This document shows, one piece after another, positions 45,177-54,912 of a DNA stretch of 64,000 nt (positions are counted from its first letter, which is position 1; the number at the start of each line of letters is the position of its first letter). A program made the position numbers and the translations under genes. The DNA is taken from contig CM018605.1 in NCBI GenBank assembly GCA_009192285.1, forward strand, positions 2,769,247 through 2,833,246, given 5' to 3'. This DNA is from Morchella semilibera. Its lineage: Eukaryota; Ascomycota; Pezizomycetes; Pezizales; Morchellaceae. The notes beneath the pieces were generated by a model. It searched no databases, was not told the DNA's origin, and was given only the letters and a program-made list of their open reading frames with translations.

Positions 45177-46274
45177 CTAGTTATTTATTAGTTCAAGGTT
45201 GAGGGGTTGATCAAGTCGGTATTGGGTGGGTATATACTTAAAAGTGTACAAACCACCCAGACAACACCTATTTCCACCAGCTTTTTCGAACAGTAGCTTT
45301 ACAACCAGTGGTGTTAGCATTTGTAGTACCCAAAAGAATGATGCGATGGCATACAAATCCTTTGCAGCGTTCACAAATCCGGCCCAAATCATCCAGCTAC
45401 CCAGAGCGGGAATCCATCCGAATGTGAACATACATATCACCATAATCCGACGTCTTCTCTTGACAGTTTCTAGCCGAGTTCCCATGGTATCTCCATTCCC
45501 AGTGTGTTTATTGAACCTTTTTTTAATCCAAAGATATACCGCAATTCCGAAAATGCTGCTAGATATAGTAATGCCAGTGATGTAGACAATCGCTCCGTAA
45601 TACATTAGTCTTGTATAAGGGTCCGAAGCCTTTGTTGTTTCACCTCTCCCAACACCTACAACTGTGTTGAGAAGATATATTGTGGGGAGCACCCGATAAT
45701 CTCCAAAACAATCTCAGAAGCTATCATAGTGAAATGGCTGGATTGATAGTTTCCAATCCACATTTTTTTATCCTTGATAACCCCAAGTTTTTTCATCACT
45801 CTCGCAACGCACCAGGACACCACGATTGTAATCCAAGTGCCTCTGGGCCTTTGCCAAAGACATTAGTATTACGGCATGCAACTGCATAGACCCAGTATCA
45901 AATGCCAAGTATGCACCCACAACCGTCGAGACCAACTCGAGTATGATCATGATTAAGGCTGGAATGAAGACTCTTAATCGGAGAAAAGATTCCGGTTGTG
46001 GAATAGAGTCATTTCGTACGTTTTTTGGGGTCCCCGGCAGACACCCGAAGTTAATCCGGGAGCGAAATGTTGCACGTCCCAGAATGAATGCTCCAAGTAA
46101 GGTAAGTAGATTCACGATAGCAAAGGTAGTAAGAGATGCACCGGGAGATGCACACGATAATACATCTTCCTCAGTAAGTGTCCGTACGGTGTTGTTCTGA
46201 TCATCGGCCTTGAGCCATCCAGTAGGGAGAACAACAGGCTGACGCCTTGTAGCTGCGTCGGATTGTAAAGACAT
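45177..46274 (-). CDS. Polytopic membrane protein, unknown family
   Basis: Two ORFs, 46274-45768 and 45692-45177, carry at least six hydrophobic helices and are probably exons of one gene with an intron of about 70-110 nt between roughly 45810 and 45700. The exact splice sites are unresolved (phase-1 donors GTGTCC, GTGATG or GTTATC, with acceptor TTCTGAG). Exon 1 has a hydrophilic about 45-residue N-terminus, then helices at FAIVNLLTLLGAFILG and FIPALIMIILELVSTVVGAYL. Exon 2 has YITGITISSSIFGIAVYLWI, RIMVICMFTFGWIPALG and IASFFWVLQMLTPLVVKLLF. The ATG at 46274 is the likely start. It resembles a seven-helix receptor or transporter in topology only. It lies head-to-tail 630 bases downstream of the RTA1-family gene on the same strand. 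Confidence 0.55.
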
Positions 46275-46905
46275 TAATATGCCGAGTTCCTTTTTTAATG
46301 TTGCAAATACCTACTTAGACAAGAGGTATCGAAACCATCTGTACTGGAGGAGACGTTGCCCAATATTTAGATGTTGCATAAGTGGCCCTTATATGAGACA
46401 GACTAGATACTCTCATTAACCTGAACCACCCACCAGCTTCATCCGGCCGAACATGGCCCACAGCCACAGCACCAGCAAAACGGGTCATGACAAATGTGCT
46501 ATCTCACGAGAGAGCGTGGTTGTGAGAGTATATCACCCCCTCAATCTCTACTATTGTCCACCACCAGCCTACCATATTTATGTCTCTATGTGACCCTACC
46601 GCAAGAAAGAAAAGGCAGGTTTTATGACTAAAGGCTAGCCAGACCTGTACTTAGATCCTTGAACTGCTTACTGAGTTGATTACTGCACCTTAATAAGATT
46701 GCGTACTCCTTTCCCGTATTAAATACCACGGCCGTTGAACTAAAATCTCGCACTCTTCAATGACCGTAGGTCTGTCTCCCTTGGAAAGAATGTAGTTATC
46801 AAAGACGCTAATTGGTTCTGTACTCAAAAAAGATATTTACAGTATCGTGCTATATTGACGCTCAATTAAAAAGGGCTATGATGGCCCCTCCTTCGTTCCC
46901 AAAAT
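46275..46905. other. Spacer between two membrane protein genes
   Basis: Promoter side of the membrane protein gene and 3' side of the RTA1 gene. No feature was recognised. Confidence 0.45.
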
Positions 46906-48185
46906 TTACTTTATCTCCTCCATAACCCCCTCACCTGAAACCTCCTCAGCGGATAAATCCTCATCATTTCCGGGATCTAGCAGTCTGGACGGATGGAAGA
47001 TGTTGAAGATCACAAAGCATGGGAACATCGGGAGTGCTTCCAGACAATAGAAGTAAACCTCTGTTGTTCTTGTTAGTGAAAGGGGGCGAGTTGGAGATCA
47101 CGAAAAGATATTTATTCATACCATGCGAGGCCAGATACCCTGTCCACCCCTGAGAAAATTCTGCTACACGGTAACAGCTTCTCAACTAACCCCACCCGCT
47201 TGTTAGTTCACTATTAACACTTAACCCGGGAGAGTGTACACACCATAATCAGAATTGAGCTGGCATACAACGCCCAAAGCAGGATCCTCCATCTAGGCCT
47301 CCGCAAACCCTTGGCCAAAGACCTAGACTTAAAATCGAACCTAACCGTCGCAGAGATAAAAAACCCAAAAGTTACGATCTGCACGGCCAGCCCCGTCAAC
47401 ATCACGTCACGGCCTGTATTCATCTTTTTGAGATCCGTTCCTAAGCTCCCACTGTCGAATCAGCTTACTTTCTCTCTCACGTCTTGGGAAAACTGACCAC
47501 CGCTGGCATCACTCATAATCCCAGCGCCAATGCCCTGCAGGACAAATGACGTGATATCTCCCGTCAAGAATATCCAAGTGACCCACCTCGCCGGAACTCC
47601 TAGTGACCTCGCGTTACGACCACCAGGGAGTACGGTTTCGAGGAGACGTCCGAAGAGAATGTAAGATGCAGCAGCTATGAGAACGGGGGCTAGGACGACG
47701 AGAGAAAATTGTGCGATAAAGAGGCCACTATTTAATTACACATGTTAGTTTGGGATTCATGTTGGTCCGTTATTAATCTTTTTTCTTTAGGGTAGGGAAT
47801 ATACCGACTGAAAACATCAGCCTGCGAAAGTATACGGGTGGCGTATCCAAAGGTTTCCACTACCATAACTTGTCAGTTCCCGAGGGGTATATATAAACTG
47901 GATACAGTGTTATTACTAAGACCGGCGACTATAATCACAGAGAAGTACCAGGCACGATAACGGGCAACCTGAAGGATATGTATGAAGCATGTCGTGGCAT
48001 AAAGAGCAGTTGCGATTATCGCAAGTGGGCGTGAGGGTTTGTATTCATAATAGGACATGTGGATTCGTGCTCCTGGGTTTAGTCCTGTTAGCACACAACC
48101 ATAAACGTAAGTTGAAAGACTCACTTGTGACAAGTGTAGAAAGCGACTCGTCTTGAGACAGTTCGATGGGGGTTATCGTGTACAT
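46906..48185 (-). CDS. RTA1-family seven-helix membrane protein, 7 exons
   Basis: Exons on the minus strand: 48185-48125, 48084-47923, 47868-47805, 47727-47498, 47440-47244, 47185-47122, 47060-46906; sum 933 nt, 310 aa, the usual length for this family. Introns are 40-77 nt, several with CTAAC branch sites. Family landmarks appear in order: the RYRAWYFSVI segment, VETFGYATR, GLFIAQFSLVVLAPVLIAAA with SYILFGR, DITSFVLQGIGAG, TGLAVQIVTFGFF, RVAEFSQGWTGYL with SHE across a splice, and the C-terminal ALPMFPCFVIFNIFHPSRLL. RTA1/RTM1/RSB1 proteins are fungal plasma- or vacuolar-membrane proteins linked to lipid movement and resistance to toxic lipids or aminocholesterol. The specific substrate cannot be told. 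The tail is acidic. The fourth donor has a one-codon alternative. Confidence 0.85.
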
Positions 48186-49112
48186 GGCACTTGTAGTAGT
48201 AAATTGGGAATTGTTACTAATGACAATCCAGTAACCTGTAGATATATATAGGGCTTAATGAATATTAAAACCGTGAGCAAAATGTAAGTTTAAGGTTGAT
48301 GGGAACGGAGGGGTATATATCTACATATACTTGTCTATCTCCGATGCCCCCACACCCATACTCCATCTCCTTCCCTAGGCTTTTCGACGCCATTTTTCTG
48401 GTGGGGGCCTTAACTTTGCGTCCCATCCCACTGGAGCTGGACCGGTTTTCCGCTGCTTTAGGCTGCCAACCAGGTTAGTAGCAAAGAATCCTTGTGCAAC
48501 CAGCGCTTTACCCACGTATTAATCAAGTCCTGAAGATTCTTGGTAGCAACGGGCTCACAAAATTTCTCAGGACTTAATTAACGCGCGAGTATGTGACCAC
48601 CGTTAATAAAGGACCAAGTTATTTACTTTTTTTGCACATCCGTACTCCTATAATATATACTTGTATATATTCACATGCGTATAAATCATTTCTTTTCGCG
48701 ATCACGATAAAACTCAATTACTTTTACTATCATTAATTAATTCTACATGTAACTTTGCCCGGCCGCGCCCGACGTAGAACCATAACACCCCTCTTAAGAT
48801 TCTGTCGCCACCAGTATGAACATTAACTTCTGAAACTGTCCTCAAATAAATAACCACGAATCATCATGTATACATACGTCCCGTTCTCCTACACCCACAG
48901 CTGCTAATTAAATGTGAACCTCGGCCCCGATCTATCCGTATAATTATGTATTCCATGTATCTCGTAAAGTTGAATAAAGTTGAATAAGAATGTTAATATT
49001 GTAATATCACATCTACATCGGTCTTTCCGAGGATGGTGATATTGAACTATTATCTATCGATCGGAATCTATTTGCCGCAGGCGATGTTAGAGTTGTCCGC
49101 AAAAGTCCTTCC
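48186..49112. other. Intergenic stretch
   Basis: Contains a TATATATAG element about 55-60 bases upstream of the RTA1 ATG (near 48241), a possible core promoter, and TACATGTA near 48744. No gene is seen. Confidence 0.4.
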
Positions 49113-49661
49113 TCAAGAAAGAGAAGTTCCTCGCTTGTTCGCGGTGAGTTCGAGAGACCCGAGTAGCTTCTTGCTTTGGATCCTTTTCTGCTTTCCCGTT
49201 TGTTCTGGAACGTCTTCGAACGTACAGGGGATTGGATCTGGGAAGTTCAGGGCTGGGGACTGCTCTTGGTTTGGCCCAGTTTCTTTCGCGTTTGTCTTCC
49301 GCTGGGATCCACTCTGTTGTATGTTGGACCCATTTTGGGCGATATTGTGCTTGTCGGTGACTGTTCCTCCTGCTGTCTGTTTAGCTCTAGGTGGTCGTCC
49401 CCTCTTGTTTAGGGTGTTCGCATTAGCTGATTGGCTTTCGGCGGTGGTGACTGTTTCCTGTTGCCTTTGTAACCTTTGGTGGTCGTCCGGGGGCTCTCTT
49501 CTTTGAGGCGGTGGCTGCGAGGTTGATATCTGTGGATAGGACTTCGGGGACCGGAGGTGGGCTGCGCTCGGCGGTTTGCGAACCTGGATACATCCTTCGA
49601 GATTCAGCCTAGGCAGTTGATTCACTTTGCTGAAGAGATAAGACCTTTTTTGCGATTGCAA
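49113..49661 (-). CDS. Hypothetical disordered 182-aa ORF
   Basis: A Gln/Pro/Arg/Ser-rich ORF on the minus strand with the AT-hook-like core KRGRPPRAK near residue 87, which may bind AT-rich DNA. The ORF has no other domain and could be an exon of a larger minus-strand gene together with 49889-50299 and 50768-51184. Splice joins could not be proven. Confidence 0.35.
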   Translation of the reverse strand: MQSQKRSYLFSKVNQLPRLNLEGCIQVRKPPSAAHLRSPKSYPQISTSQPPPQRREPPDDHQRLQRQQETVTTAESQSANANTLNKRGRPPRAKQTAGGTVTDKHNIAQNGSNIQQSGSQRKTNAKETGPNQEQSPALNFPDPIPCTFEDVPEQTGKQKRIQSKKLLGSLELTANKRGTSLS

Positions 49662-49881
49662 GTCTCTTTTTATTGTTCATTGTCATCACGTCTGAAAAGC
49701 TAGAGCCGTCAGTGGCCAGGGGCTGAGAAGCATCTTGCTTTGGATTCTATACATAAGCTTGTTAGTGCCCGTGGATTTCGGTATATATTCGTTCATATCT
49801 AGCTTATATAGTCAGTAATAATGAGCATGGAAATTGTATATTACCCTTGAATCCGAAGGCGAATCAGAATTCCCATCAGTA

Positions 49882-50299
49882 TCACTTTCTATATCTCCGC
49901 TCGTCGCTTCCTTTTTGCCACGCCCTGTGTAGTTTGAGCTGGCTCTCTCGGTGGTTGCCTCGGTGCCGCGACGGCTGCCTCGATGCCTGACTGAAATGTT
50001 GGCTCATTGCTACCCGTCCAGTCTTCGACCTTTGGTTTGCGCTTGCATGTGGGCGGGTTGTGGGGGGTGGAGGTGCGTTGCGATCGACGTGGTTCAATCT
50101 TATTTGATTTTCTGCTTGACCGTGTGCCGATGTCCCCCGGTTTCCAGCAGCCTGGCTCCCTGTCCCTTTGCTTTGAGTGACTTGGCCTCCTGCGACCTGG
50201 CTTCCTGCGACCTGGCTGTGTACTGCTGACACATTCCTTTATGGGGTCCGGGGGTATGATATTCTTCTTGTATCCACCCAAGGAGTTGATCAATATCAC
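49882..50299 (-). CDS. Hypothetical low-complexity exon in two overlapping frames
   Basis: Two minus-strand frames are open here. One (50299-49889) is Lys/Arg/Pro-rich and ends KRKRRAEI; the other (50232-49882) starts with degenerate SQVAGxQV-type repeats. Only one is likely coding. The basic frame fits better with the neighbouring disordered ORFs, and the other reflects a short nucleotide repeat near 50165-50225. No domain can be named. Confidence 0.3.
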
Positions 50300-50761
50300 C
50301 CTCGCGTGCCTCGGTGTCGTTGGCTTCCTATGACTGACTGAAGTCGATCATCGTACAGAACATTTTAATTCGTCTTATACGGATCTGTATGTTGAGTGCT
50401 CGCCCGCTGTGAAGCCCATCTTTGACGTATGGTCTCATTCCTGTTTTAGATGTGGCGCTGCCTGTCAAATCGTTTGGGGACTCCTGTTCTCCCCCCCCCC
50501 CCCTTTCTTCGCACTAGTACCAAGCGCGTTATGGACAGGGCTCAATGGTTCCCGCACACTCTGGGGTGAATGCGTTGTTGCGAGTCTAGGGGGTACTGCT
50601 ATTTATTTTTAGTACTTAACTATCTTTGTCACATCCGTCTGGAAAGAGGGGGGGGGGGGTAAATACTGGTTTGCTCCTTGTTATCATCATGATCTCCTTC
50701 TGGTATGGTTCCCATATCTTGCCGCCCAGGTTAGACCAGATTACGTCTTATACGTTGTTTT
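50300..50761. other. Short spacer
   Basis: Contains a run of about 11 C near 50490 and about 10 G near 50650. No gene is supported. Confidence 0.4.
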
Positions 50762-51184
50762 GTGAATCTAATCGGGTCTATCAAAGATCCTCCTCCTCTC
50801 CTGAGTCATCCGACTAGGTATCAACTGGTTCATCATCTTCGTCCTCTGGTGTTTCATGTCGAGACCTCTGTTTTTCTGAGGGAATTTAATTGGGTCTATC
50901 GAAAAATCCTCCTCCCCTTCATCCGATTGCGTATCAGCTGGTTCATCATTCCCTGGTGTTTCCTGTCGAGCATGTCGTGGCAGAGTCCCCCTAACAATCG
51001 GTTCGTCTTCTCCGTCACCGAGTATTGTCTGTCGACTATAGCGAGGAAAGAACATCTTTTTCTGCGAGACTTTAATTGGGTCTATCGAAAAATCATCCTC
51101 TTCCTCGCTGCTATCTTTTTCCGATTGTGTCTCTAATACATAATCCTGCCCATCCCCGCCACCGCCGCTCCTCCCGTAGTCCAT
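50762..51184 (-). CDS. Acidic repeat protein fragment with SIDPIK motifs
   Basis: A minus-strand ORF (51184-50768, 138 aa) with two near-identical motifs, DFSIDPIK followed by V/F-x-Q-K, each preceded by an acidic Ser/Glu/Asp run. A third copy near 50762-50810 is present in the DNA but is out of frame in the ORF. Repeats also share a DEP/NDEP-x(n)-QET block. The N-terminus is Gly-rich (DYGRSGGGGDGQDY). It is probably an exon of a larger gene or a decaying repeat region. Function unknown. Confidence 0.35.
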
Positions 51185-51202
51185 CTAGACTTAGAAACAT
51201 CA

Positions 51203-51734
51203 CTAGAGCCAGGGCCACACTGGGGAATGGGTGTCAGTCTTTTCGACTCTCACGTTCGCTTCGCTGGGGGCATTGCTCGATCCCCGTTGTTCCGTAGATT
51301 TGGTATGGCTTTTAGGGTTGAAGATTACGGTAAGTACTATCACCACCGCGGAGGGTGGGAGCATGGATGCGATGTGCTTGATACCGATGATGTCGGCTAA
51401 AACGGTTATGCGATTGTCGCGCTTTAAGGTGGGAGGGGCCTCGGATAGAAGTTTCAAGATGTATGCGCACAAGTCGCGGCTAAGTAACTTTCGCCGTATA
51501 GGAAGGTTTTGTCGAGAAGTGTTTCTGTCGGAATAGATTCGAATAAACGCCGGGCATCTCTGACTTTTCGAAAGCCTTGATTACATGATCAATATAAGCC
51601 TGAATTGCTTCGTTTCGTGCCGGTGAATTAATGAGTTCTTGAAAGACTGCGATGAGTGTGTTGAGATCAAGGAAACTGAGTAATGCCAGTGGATCTTGCG
51701 CCCCATCGAGCACTGAAAGCCAGGGACCTGCCAT
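51203..51734 (-). pseudogene. Gene fragment with unresolved frames
   Basis: From ATG 51734 a frame reads as helical protein (DPLALLSFLDLNTLIAVFQ, then RNEAIQAYIDHVIKAFEK) to a stop at 51480. Two other frames overlap it with equally natural sequence, one giving RKLLSRDLCAYILKLLSEAPP and running on to about 51320 (ADIIGIKHIASMLPPS). A short unseen intron, or one or two indels, would be needed to join them. I treat it as a probable gene or recent pseudogene of unknown family. Confidence 0.35.
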
Positions 51735-52112
51735 CGCTATTTCATGTCAGCCCGACGAATGGCCATGCTAAGGGGATCAGCTACCTACTTTGTGGGTTGA
51801 TGATGAATGGCGATAGTATTTTATGTGGGGGGGTGGGGTAGCGTGTGGGTGATGGAGATGTAGAGGGGTGAATAAGTCAAATTTGGTTGCAATGGAGCCG
51901 CATGGATTGTGCGCCAAGAGCCGAGCGGTGCACATTAGGTTACATGTAGTGCAAAAGGATATATGTATAATATAGAACGATATATGTAAATATTGAAATG
52001 TTTCATTGATATCTATATCACGTAGTACTTTTGGGATCAGTAATGTTGTTTCTATGTATAAATAACCTGGTGATAGGGACACGGAAGCTTTACCTGGGCT
52101 GAAGCCTACAAT
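51735..52112. other. Spacer, no gene seen
   Basis: AT-rich spacer with TACATGTA near 51950, between the fragment above and the zinc-finger-like gene. The 101-aa minus ORF at 51777-52082 is unsupported. Confidence 0.4.
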
Positions 52113-53066
52113 TTACAATTCAACAGACCCTTCACGATCTGAATCATCGATTACGTCCGGCAAACACTGTCTCCTTATAATCACGGATCTATCTACCAAT
52201 TCCTGTAGCTGCTCTTCGGATGGCATATCATCCAGAATTTCCTCACCCGCGCTCCCCTCTGCTTCGAGCTCGTCGGTCGCATGTATGGAAGAATGTCCTG
52301 GCTCAGTCGTTTTGGCTGTCCTCCGGTATCTCCTGGGTTTGTACATTTCAAAGAGCTCGATAGCTCTTTGTGTGACAATCCTGTCGTCGACGTATTTCTC
52401 TGGGTTTAGCGCCTTCTCTTCTTGGTCATTATACTGTCGTAAACGTTCTTCGTATATGTCCGCGTCGCGTATAGCCTCTCGGTAGATGTAGTAGGTATGT
52501 GCAAGCTGGGATAAATCGTCGGCAGCCTCTTTTGCAATATGAAGTGCTTCCAGAACCTGCTCCTTCACCTTAAGCGAAACTACATGTAGGTTAGTGATAG
52601 GGGCTAAATTTATATGCCCCACGTCCAGCGAAGTTTGCATCTTAATGACGGCGCTTTCAAGGACCGGGATTGGATTAAACGTTGTTAAATCCCTGCGCGT
52701 CAGCCCGATGAAGATCCTCAATACAAATTCGATAACATAAAAGGGATTCGAGGTGCTGATAATAGTACCCGCGGCAGCTGGTGCTATAGGTGCTCCCATA
52801 CGAGGGCCGTTTGCGATGCTGTCGATCTGTTCCTTTCGTGCCCTTTTTCTCATTAAGGACATAAGTCGTGTGTTCCGCACCTTTTCAGGGTCTTTCTCTT
52901 TACGCCGAATGTATGCATCGTGATTGACATCTTTGGTATCTTTGAGTGGGCGTATATGTGTGCGGTAATGGGTTATGTGAGCGTTTTTGCAGTGGGAGTT
53001 TAATCTTTGATGGGCCGTCTTTCCAGCGAAAGTTTTGTCACAGCACGGGCAGTTGATTTTGTCCAT
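52113..53066 (-). CDS. Hypothetical protein with an N-terminal zinc-finger-like motif
   Basis: A 317-aa ORF from ATG 53066 to TAA 52113. Residues 6-28 form a Cys/His motif (CPCCDKTF, then HQRLNSHCKNAH) that resembles a C2H2 finger with a longer than usual loop. A basic linker with RRKEKDPEKVR follows, then a hydrophobic patch (FYVIEFVLRIFIGL, about 109-122). From about 165 to 240 a long helical/coiled stretch rich in Glu, Ala and Arg ends in an acidic tail. It may be a DNA-binding regulator, or a host-derived or transposon-linked protein. The upstream region holds a strong palindrome (53122-53213). Confidence 0.6.
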   Translation of the reverse strand: MDKINCPCCDKTFAGKTAHQRLNSHCKNAHITHYRTHIRPLKDTKDVNHDAYIRRKEKDPEKVRNTRLMSLMRKRARKEQIDSIANGPRMGAPIAPAAAGTIISTSNPFYVIEFVLRIFIGLTRRDLTTFNPIPVLESAVIKMQTSLDVGHINLAPITNLHVVSLKVKEQVLEALHIAKEAADDLSQLAHTYYIYREAIRDADIYEERLRQYNDQEEKALNPEKYVDDRIVTQRAIELFEMYKPRRYRRTAKTTEPGHSSIHATDELEAEGSAGEEILDDMPSEEQLQELVDRSVIIRRQCLPDVIDDSDREGSVEL

Positions 53067-53121
53067 CTTGCAGCACGTGTGTTGGGTTAGTGGCTACTCA
53101 GATGGTTTGCTACTTAGGTGT

Positions 53122-53213
53122 AATCTTGGACTTACCCAAATGATTTGGTTGACGCCAAGATTGGAGTATTGCAATCTTGGACTCACCCAAATCATTCGGG
53201 TAAGTCCAAGATT
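53122..53213. repeat. Inverted repeat upstream of the zinc-finger-like gene
   Basis: A 24-base arm at 53122-53145 is repeated inverted at 53190-53213 with one mismatch (AATCTTGGACTTACCC... against ...GGGTAAGTCCAAGATT). A further direct copy of the arm overlaps at 53173-53196. It could form a hairpin or cruciform 55 bases upstream of the ATG. Confidence 0.75.
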
Positions 53214-53245
53214 GGAAACCAATCACTAATTATTAGTCTAATAAT

Positions 53246-53357
53246 TAAGGGCCCGTTTGGTAACAGGCCAAAACACCCTAAACTCCGTTTCAACGATCTT
53301 TTTGTTAGGCTTGGAAACTCCATTTTGCATTTTGTCTGGTTGCCAAACGGGCCCTAA
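53246..53357. mobile_element. Tourist-like MITE (PIF/Harbinger type)
   Basis: A 106-bp element at 53249-53354 is flanked by TAA on both sides. Its terminal inverted repeats read GGGCCCGTTTGG inward from each end, and the repeat continues as GTAACAG against CTGGTTGC. A 3-bp TAA/TTA target and these termini are characteristic of non-autonomous PIF/Harbinger (Tourist) elements. Confidence 0.8.
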
Positions 53358-53919
53358 AGCAAGTTACCACTCCGCACGAGGCTTTGTGACTCCTGCCCGT
53401 GGTAGGCTCTCTTTCTGTGCTCTCCTTGGTCCTCATCAATGGACAAAGCAAAATGACGGTATCCGATCTATGACAGATAGGCCTAGTGGGACTGTCGTCG
53501 CCTTTTGCTAGTGTTGGCATGTGGCCTACTCCACAACATGCCGACTATACTATAAGCCTCCGCACCCTAACTCCAACCAACTTCCTCTTGCCTCCGCGAG
53601 TGTTTTCTGCACAACCTATCCTCACCAGCTTCACTCAACTCTGTTTCCCGCTCCACCCTTCCTTAAAGGCTTCCTTCGCCATGTCGCAACGCGGAGAGTG
53701 TACACCATTGATCATCAACAGAGCTGCCACCGGTATCCTAAACTGACCCGCTAAAGGCCCTTATATGATTAAAAGAATTCCCCCCCCCCATCCCTATACC
53801 GGTTTCATTCAGCTATACTCTTTATCCCAGAAGCACAACATTCGACTCAAATACTATAGCAAAGATATTCTTCTTGTACTTTGTAAGATGCCTAGCTCAG
53901 TACACGAGATTGGCCTGGC
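53358..53919 (+). other. Leader or 5' exons of the decayed gene that follows
   Basis: Includes a TATA-like ACTATACTATAA near 53543 and a short ORF from ATG 53681 (MSQRGECTPLIINRAATG) ending before a possible GTATCC donor. A protein-like segment follows after a CAG near 53830. I could not assemble exons. A run of ten C is at about 53780. Confidence 0.35.
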
Positions 53920-54912
53920 TTGTTATATTGTGAGATTCGCCGTATGCAAAAAGTTGGATTTATAATGGAAGAGCACTGGTATGATTTCATAACCAGACCC
54001 ACTTCCATAGGTATGTTCTCTCTAGTATATGTACTAGCTAGTATTCAGCGCATCCATACTAACGATAGGGGTAGGTTCAAAGGATTCATGAGGGATCTAC
54101 ATATCAAGTCTCCAGATGCATCCGTTATGTCCTTTGGGACGACATTTCCAAATTTCATCATAGAAGTACCGTTTTCAGAGACACACGAACATGCGAGGAG
54201 TAAAGCAGATATATGGTTGGAATCTCTGGAACTATGTCGAGTGGTCATCTTGGTGATTATTAACGAGATAACCAATGCACGTCGCGGGAGGTCGAAGTTG
54301 AAAACGGAATTCCGGAGGACAATTACGATGACGCTAATGACGATGCATGGGTGGGCGGTCTACGTATTACCGTGGAAGTTGTCAGGAATGGTCGGGAGGG
54401 GACGTATACTCACCAAATCGTAGGAGCACCCTAAATTTCATGGAAAAATATTGACAAACCTCATCCAGCGCCTAGAAAATGTTACGTATATTGATTCGGC
54501 ACAAGCAGCGTACTCCCGCATGAACGATGCAGCTAAGCCCGTGTTTACAGTAAACTACGACCAGGGTGGGCCTTAGTCTCGTCCCCAGACCCCATCGATA
54601 TTTATTATTATTTATTGTTCAATACCGGTGTGGACTAATAAAAATACAGATATACTAACCACACCAAAATAGGGGATGGGCACGAGACTAGGTGGGCCTA
54701 CATCTCCAATCTATCTTACTGATATACATGGGACTTGTATCCCGGCTTCCTTGAATCATATGCGCGATACTACTTTTAATATGAGTACCGATACACTCAG
54801 GGCGTATGTGGCGCGATACAGAAGAGTCCTTGGGCGTAACCGTCGTCAAACCGCTCGCAACCGTGCCCGTGCAATCGGCGGGCACGGTTCTGCTTACGTT
54901 GATAGGCCGTAG
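53920..54912 (+). pseudogene. Decayed PD-(D/E)XK nuclease-like gene split by a MITE
   Basis: The open frame 53920-54423 contains FPNFIIEVPFSETHEHARSKAD followed by a W-L-E and a VVILVIINEI strand, a pattern like the E-V-x-x-S / D-x-W core seen in PD-(D/E)XK-type proteins of fungi. Coding then continues out of frame: a one-base change near 54300-54312 leads to an Asp-rich segment (EDNYDDANDDAWVGG), and another near 54432 to a segment starting PKFHGKILTNL. That segment runs to 54573, where it is interrupted by a 117-bp MITE with a stop at its first base. The same frame resumes after the element and closes at 54910-54912. Indels plus the insertion mark it as a pseudogene. The family assignment is inference. 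Confidence 0.6.
54565..54699. mobile_element. MITE with 9-bp target duplication (Mutator-like type)
   Basis: The element at 54574-54690 (117 bp) begins TAGTCTCGTCCCC and ends GGGCACGAGACTA, giving imperfect terminal inverted repeats of about 13 bases, with an AT-rich interior. It is flanked by identical 9-bp copies of GGTGGGCCT at 54565-54573 and 54691-54699. A 9-bp duplication fits Mutator-like elements. It sits inside a coding frame that reads through once the element and one duplicate are ignored. Confidence 0.8.

Noticed and set aside
53681-54912. A normal multi-exon nuclease gene
   Set aside because: I could not assemble exons with good splice sites. At least two frame changes and the MITE stop are better explained by decay.
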